A stretch of DNA of 64,000 nucleotides, taken from contig NC_081407.1 in the NCBI RefSeq assembly GCF_030272615.1, forward strand, positions 377,321,132 to 377,385,131. Reading direction: 5' to 3'. Below the pieces are notes generated by a model. That model did no database searches. It was not told where the DNA came from and saw only the letters and a program-made list of their open reading frames with translations. Positions 58,935-64,000 of this stretch are shown piece after piece; positions within the stretch are counted from its first letter, which is position 1, and every line of letters starts with the position of its first letter. Source of the DNA: Cryptomeria japonica. Taxonomy: Eukaryota > Streptophyta > Pinopsida > Cupressales > Cupressaceae. The translations under genes were made by a program, and so were the position numbers.

Positions 58935-61900
58935 CAGTTGGTTACTTCTCTTGCCTTTTGTGGTATTTCACAGATTGCAGTGGGTGACTCAGTTCAGCTT
59001 TCCGTCTTGGGTTCAGGTTCTGCCTCTTTGGATGGGGGTACTCTACAGGATGTTCTGGTTGTCCCTGACATCTCAACGAACCTCCTGTCCATTTATCAAA
59101 TTTGCCACTCTGGCTCTGGTAAGACAGTTGAGTTCTCACCACATGATGTGGTTATTCGGGACCTCCATGACCCTGATTTGGTTGTGGCTTCTGGTAGTGT
59201 GGATTCTGCATCTTGTCTCTACAAATTTGATGAATTTGACCCCTCTTCGGGTATAGGTTCATCTCTCATAGCACATGTAGATTCAGTGAGCAAGCTTTGG
59301 CATGAGCGATTGGGCCATGTCAATTACAGATATCTTCAGTAGATGAGTACACAGGCACTTTTTCTTGGGCTCCCATAGATTTCCTGCACTGATGGTGTTT
59401 GTCATGGTTGTGTTCTTAGCAAGCATCACAAAGATCCCTTTCCGAAAGGGAGAGCCTCTCGTGCTTTGGCACCCTTGGAGTTGATTCACAGTGATCTCAT
59501 GTCATTTCCCACTCCTTCTTTTTCAAGGGCCAAGTATGTACTCACGTTTATTGATGACTTCTCCAGATGCACATGGGTGTACTTTCTTAAGTACAAGTCT
59601 AATGTCTTTGATTCATTTCGAATCTTCAAGACATTTGTCGAGAAGCAGTCTGGCTATTTTTATTCGGCGAATACATACAGATAATGGGGGGGAGTATGTG
59701 AATAAGGCTTTCAGAGATTTTTGCACTGAGCATGGTTTGCAGCATCAGTTTACTGTTCCCTACACCCTTCAGCAGAATGGTGTTGCTAAACGCAAGAACA
59801 GAACTTTACAGGAGATGGCGAATTGTATGATTCAGTCCAGGTCCATGGATTTGTCTTTTTGGGCTGAGGCAATCAATTGTGCCAACTATATTCAGAATCG
59901 GATGCCTCACAAGGCTATTTGACATATGACTCCTGAGGAGACTTGGTCTCATGACAAGCCTGATGTTTCCTTTTTTCGGGTATTTGGTAGTGAGGCATGG
60001 GCCTTTATTCCTGATGCTCAGACGAAAGCCATGGAGTGGAAGAGCTGACCACTAATTTTTGTTGGCTACTGTGAGGATGTTAAGGCATACAGGTTGTTTG
60101 ATCCTGATTTCAGAGAGGTCCTATTTCGACGGGATGTTCAGTTTGATGAGCGTCTTCCCACAGTGGATACCCCGACTCTAGTGTCTACTCCTCTGCTTAC
60201 TTCGGCCACTACACCACTTCAGGATCTTTTTGAGGATGATTCTGATGATGGTTCTGATGATCCACCATCCCCACCTCCACCATCCCCACCTCCACCTACT
60301 CCACCTCAGATGCCCAAGTGGCCTCGCCTTACTATTGCAGCGGCAGGTCCTCTGGCTGGTGACCCTTCACATACTCATCGCACTCGTTCTCACATAATGG
60401 GTTCTAGTCTTTTGAGTCATGCTATTTCAGATGATCCTCAGAAGTTTTCAGAGGCGACAGGTCACCCTGACTGGGATTGTGCTATGGAGGAGGAGTATTC
60501 TTCTTTGATGAGGAATCATACATGGGATCTTTGTCCTCTTCCTAAGGGAAGAAAGATGGTTAGGTGTCGCTGGTTGTATCGCACTAAATATGCAGCTGAT
60601 GGTTCTATTGATAAGTACAAGGCACATCTTGTTACGAAGGGTTTTTCACACGTTGAGGGTATTGATTACTCCGAGACATTTCCCCCTTTCGCCAAGATGA
60701 ATACCATTTGCTTTGTACTTTCTCTTGTAGCTTCTCAGCATTGGCCTATTTTTTAGATGGATGTGAAGAGTGCCTTCTTGCACGGGGATCTACAGGAGGA
60801 AATCTACATGGAACAACCTCAGGGTTTTGTGCAGGATAGTTCTTTGGTTTGCAGACTTTGGCATTCATTGTATGGTCCCAAATAGGCCCCTCGGGCATGG
60901 TATGAGAAGATGGACTCTTTCTTTCTCTCCATTGGGTTCTCCTGCAGTCATTCTGATCACACCGTCTACATTCAGCTTCTTGAGGGTGACATTTTGGTTC
61001 TTGTGCTATATGTTGATGATCTTCTCATCACGGGTAGCTCATCCTCTATGACTCGACATATTCAGCATGCCTTGATGGATCAGTTTGAGATGACAGATCT
61101 TGGTCTCTTGCACTATTTCCTTGGTCTTCAGGTGATTCAGTCTTCTGATGGGATCTCTCTCTACCAATAGAAGTATGCTCTTGACATGCTTCAGCACTTC
61201 GGCATGCTTGATTGCAAGCCTGCTCCCACACCATTTCAGTCAGGGGTTGTTTTGACCATAGCTTGTCCCACTCCTTCAGTCGATTCTACACTTTACAGGC
61301 AGTTGGTTGGCAGTTTGTTGTACCTGACTCACACCCGTCCTGATATTTCCTTTGCGGTTGGTCTTGTCTCTCGCTTCTCCCATGATCCTCATGAGAGTCA
61401 TTGGCAAGCTGCCAAATGTAATTTGAGGTAAATTCAGGGCACTAGTTCTCATGGCATTCATTATACATTAGGGGAACCACACATTGTTGGCTACATTGAC
61501 TTAGATTGGGCTGGTGATGTCACTGATCGGAAGTCTACTTCCGGCTTTGTTTTCTGTCTTGGCTCTAGTCCTATCACATGGTCTTGCAAGAAGAAGACTG
61601 CTCATGCATTATCATCTACAGAGGCTAAGTACCGCTTTGCTGTGCTTGCTAGTCAGGAGATCTTACGGCTTTGATAGTTGATGACTTAGTTTGGTTTTCC
61701 TCCTGATAGTCCCACTGTTCTTTGGTGTGACAATCAGAGTGCTATTCATATTTCCCGCAACCCGGTAGAGCATCAGCGGATGAAGCACATTGAGCTTCAC
61801 ATGCATTTCATCTATCAGTTGATTCAGGATGGTGTTCTCATTCTGGAGTACATTCCCACTTCTGAGCAGGTTGCAGACATCTTCACGAAACCTTTTGCAT

Positions 61901-61968
61901 CACCGCGCTATCTTCAGTTGCGCTCTATGCTTGGGGTGAAGGAAGTTGTCCTTGGGGGGTCTTTATGA
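58935..61968 (+). pseudogene. pol: copia pol: protease C-part, integrase, RT, RNase H, broken
   Basis: Gag-pre-integrase LWHERLGHVNY near 59,310. Integrase: HSDL near 59,485, FIDDFSR near 59,555, TDNGGEY near 59,690, and QQNGVAKRKNRT near 59,785, where the catalytic Glu of the family is Lys. A Pro-rich DPPSPPPPSPPPPTPPQ segment lies near 60,270. RT: KARLV-like KAHLVTKGF near 60,630, MDVKSAFLHGDL near 60,765, and catalytic YVDD near 61,010. RNase H: GYIDLDWAGD near 61,500, SSTEAKYR near 61,620, CDNQSAIHIS near 61,740. One extra T near 59,657 shifts the frame. In-frame stops lie at 58,932, 59,340, 59,922, 60,047, 60,754, 60,883, 61,168, 61,429 and 61,672, mostly readable as C-to-T or G-to-A changes. 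Confidence 0.93.
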
Positions 61969-62168
61969 GGCCTTCCTTCCTTCTTCTTCTTTCAGCGTGT
62001 TCTTTTATCTCTTTTTGGAGAGGAGTTTTTTCCCACTGGGTTTTCTGCTTTGTCTCCAGTTCATAGAGATTTCATTGTATTTGGGTACCTGATCAGGCCT
62101 TCTTGCTGGGACCCATCTTTCATGCTTTCAGTAGTTGTTCTAGGTTTTAGCTTCTCCCTAAGTCTAGC

Positions 62169-62179
62169 TTTAGGGGGGG
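62169..62179 (+). promoter_or_regulatory. copia polypurine tract
   Basis: TTTAGGGGGGG directly precedes the 3' LTR. Plus-strand DNA synthesis is primed from such a tract. The 200 bp between pol and this site are C/T-rich and non-coding. Confidence 0.9.
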
Positions 62180-62451
62180 TGTTAGAGTAATTGGGTCTTT
62201 ACTTGATTAATTAAACATTATTTGTTTAATTCTTTAAGTTTCCAATTATCTTTTTACACTTAAGCTAACATTAGGTGCATATAATTAATTATTTTAATTA
62301 ATTATTATGTGCAAACCTAGGGTTTTCCTTTTTTAGGGTTTCTTGACCTATTAGAGGTTATTTTTCTTTTCATTGCTTCTCCTTGTAATAGGTTATTCGG
62401 CTTGCAGAAGATCTTCAGGCTACTATGGGGTTGTATTTCTCAACTCCTATA
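62180..62451 (+). repeat. copia 3' LTR (272 bp)
   Basis: TGTTAGAGTAATTGGG to CAACTCCTATA. It is longer than the 5' LTR because an ATTATTTTAATTA-type stretch is duplicated near 62,285-62,305. Confidence 0.95.
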
Positions 62452-62456
62452 GGATT
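62452..62456. repeat. copia target-site duplication, right copy
   Basis: GGATT followed by CATCAAACATATTAATAG, identical to the flank of the empty site at 21,118. Confidence 0.95.
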
Positions 62457-63962
62457 CATCAAACATATTAATAGTTGAATAATGGCCAGTTAAGAAAAAA
62501 CAATTATATAATACTAACCTAATGACAAGTACTAATAAATTTTTTTTTTAAAAAAACATTTTATTTTTTCCCATCTCTTAGTGAAAATAAATAATTTTAG
62601 TATTATAATAACAAGGTAAAAATGATATGAAAGACAAGAAAAGAAAACATAGAGAGTACTTAGTGAAAATTAATCAAATCTAGTGAATGTTCCATTCCTT
62701 TTAATGACACAATTAACAGTCAACCATATTAATTTAAATTAAAAAAAATTATTGAGTTACATTCTAGAAAAAATATGTCTATCGTAAATGTGTTGAATTT
62801 TTAACTATCAAATTTACAACAATACAACCTCTTTTGAAATAATCTAATACTTATTCTTTACATACATAAATTTTATTTTAGTAACCAATTAACCCCAAAT
62901 CTACATTCATTTGGATAACCTGTTTAACCCCAATTTTAAAATTGGCCTCTTTTGAAATCTCCATTACCTATTCTTTACATACATAGATTATATTTCATAA
63001 AAAAATGAATATTAAATTTGTATTGATTTGGATAACTTGTATTGATAAGAAGAAAATTGTAGAGTTTTATTTTATTTTAATTTTTTTCATATCCTCCATG
63101 TTTTACAAATGAGAGAAAATTGGGAATAAAAAATATGTAGAAACTTGTGTTTTTGGAAGATTATGTATTCATGTTAGAATTATCAGAAGTGGAAATAGTA
63201 AATGGTTGTTAGAGTTATAAAATTTTAAATTTTAGTCTGAATATTATATACAATGAAGGGGATTGGTCCTATCCAATAGTTTTGTTATCAAAAAGGAAAA
63301 TAGGAATATCCAAAACCCTTTGTACAATTTAAGTTGAGATTTATGGTTCAAACAAATGAATGATTCCTATAATCCCTTTATAAAAGATATAGGGAAGAAT
63401 TTTGAACTTCTAAATAGTGTCACAAGTGAAAAACATATTCAATGTAATCAAATTGTTTATAATACAAGAAACACGAATTCATAAAAATAACATTAACAAG
63501 CGGATGAATAATATTCTTAATACCTCTACTAAATATGCCATTGTGTTATCTTAAATTTCTTATTTAAAATTTATTTAATATATTATTAATAATATTATTA
63601 TATTATATTATATTGTCTTGTTTTAACTTTAGTTTGGTGAAAGTTACAAGATATAAATAGAAAACCAAGAGGGTAATTTGTAAACAATAAAAATGTATCA
63701 ATGGGAAGTGGGATTATATATAAGTTTTCAAATATTTAGATTAATTTAATTCTTTAAATTTATTTAATTTATTATTAAAAATATTAACTTGCTTTTAATG
63801 GAAAATTACAAGATATCAAAGACAAAAAATAGTAAAACATAATCTACTTACAAATTAATTCATATTAGTTTAAATGTAGTGAATGTTCCATTAATTTGTA
63901 GATCCTAAATAATTGGTTGAATATTTGTTTGACGGTAAAAAAATTCTTCAAAAATTAAAAGT
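62457..63962 (+). repeat. repeat R, R2 end and copy R3 (block B)
   Basis: Matches 21,123-22,597 at about 4% divergence by eye, including the uninterrupted LINE-b target equivalent near 63,726. Homology ends after AAAAATTAAAAGTTG. Confidence 0.88.
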
Positions 63963-64000
63963 TGTAAGGAATAAAGAGAAATCTCTTATATACTCTCTCT
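63963..64000. other. post-duplication flank matching the F-box gene
   Basis: The last 22 bases of the window (63,979-64,000) match 24,417-24,438, inside the F-box/kelch pseudogene, in the same orientation. Part of the match is CT/TA-rich, which lowers its weight. Confidence 0.45.

Larger units (their letters stand above)
56313..62451 (+). mobile_element. Ty1/copia LTR retrotransposon, complete in structure, coding region dead
   Basis: 6,139 bp: 5' LTR, initiator tRNA-Met primer-binding site, 1.3-kb leader, gag, then protease-integrase-RT-RNase H in copia order, polypurine tract and 3' LTR, within a GGATT duplication. LTRs start TG and end TA rather than CA. By eye the two LTRs differ by about 8 substitutions, all transitions, and one 13-bp indel over about 259 bp. 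Coding lesions: about nine in-frame stops, one frameshift, and replaced protease and integrase catalytic residues. It could at most be moved by proteins from other elements. Confidence 0.97.
40876..63962 (+). repeat. segmental duplication, block B
   Basis: Collinear with 3,611-22,597. Differences from A: a 6.1-kb copia insertion (56,313-62,451 plus one copy of GGATT), a 129-bp in-frame deletion in LINE-b ORF2 (at 52,260), no patch or internal LINE-b duplication, and scattered substitutions. Homology ends at about 63,962 inside R3. Confidence 0.93.

Overview
The window is plant nuclear DNA. It holds plant-type LINEs (an ORF1 with a DUF4283-like domain and a CCHC knuckle, an ORF2 with endonuclease, reverse transcriptase and zf-RVT domains), a Ty1/copia element primed from initiator tRNA-Met, pentatricopeptide-repeat (PPR) debris and an F-box/kelch gene. 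High A+T and old, decayed retroelements suggest a large-genome seed plant. A gymnosperm is my guess, and it is inference only. I see no clearly intact cellular gene. The longest uninterrupted ATG-initiated frame of non-transposon type is an unrecognised 458-codon ORF at 34,796-36,172.

Layout. 1-3,610: anonymous flank with two small tandem repeats. 3,611-22,597 (block A) and 40,876-63,962 (block B): a direct segmental duplication about 37.2 kb apart. Spot comparison by eye gives about 5% divergence over most of it. Each block contains, in order, an AT-rich repeat I call R (copy R1), an old antisense LINE (LINE-a), R2, a second near-full-length antisense LINE (LINE-b) inserted in R2 with a 16-bp target duplication, and R3. 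Between the blocks, 22,600-40,000 is single copy: a broken F-box/kelch gene, two opposed fragments of a third LINE family (LINE-c), LTR remnants, a direct pair of PPR pseudogene fragments, the 458-codon ORF, a tRNA-Arg-like fossil and three evenly spaced 35-nt hairpins.

Block B carries a 6.1-kb copia element (56,313-62,451) with a 5-bp target duplication (GGATT). Block A has the matching empty site at 21,118-21,122, but it also contains about 150 bp of the same copia 5' LTR at 19,153-19,303. That LTR piece is the end of a roughly 2-kb tract (about 17,266-19,303) that is clearly closer to block B (about 2%) than the rest of A is (about 5-6%). It ends in a non-homologous join back to the native LINE-b sequence, so about 1.8 kb is present twice in A. 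This looks like a break in A repaired by copying from a B-like filled locus and then end joining. It is the most informative structure in the window.

No CRISPR array, operon or complete RNA gene is present. The genes do not form a pathway; the window is a record of retrotransposition, duplication, ectopic repair and decay dominated by C-to-T/G-to-A change. Divergences quoted are hand estimates from short aligned stretches, not computed alignments.
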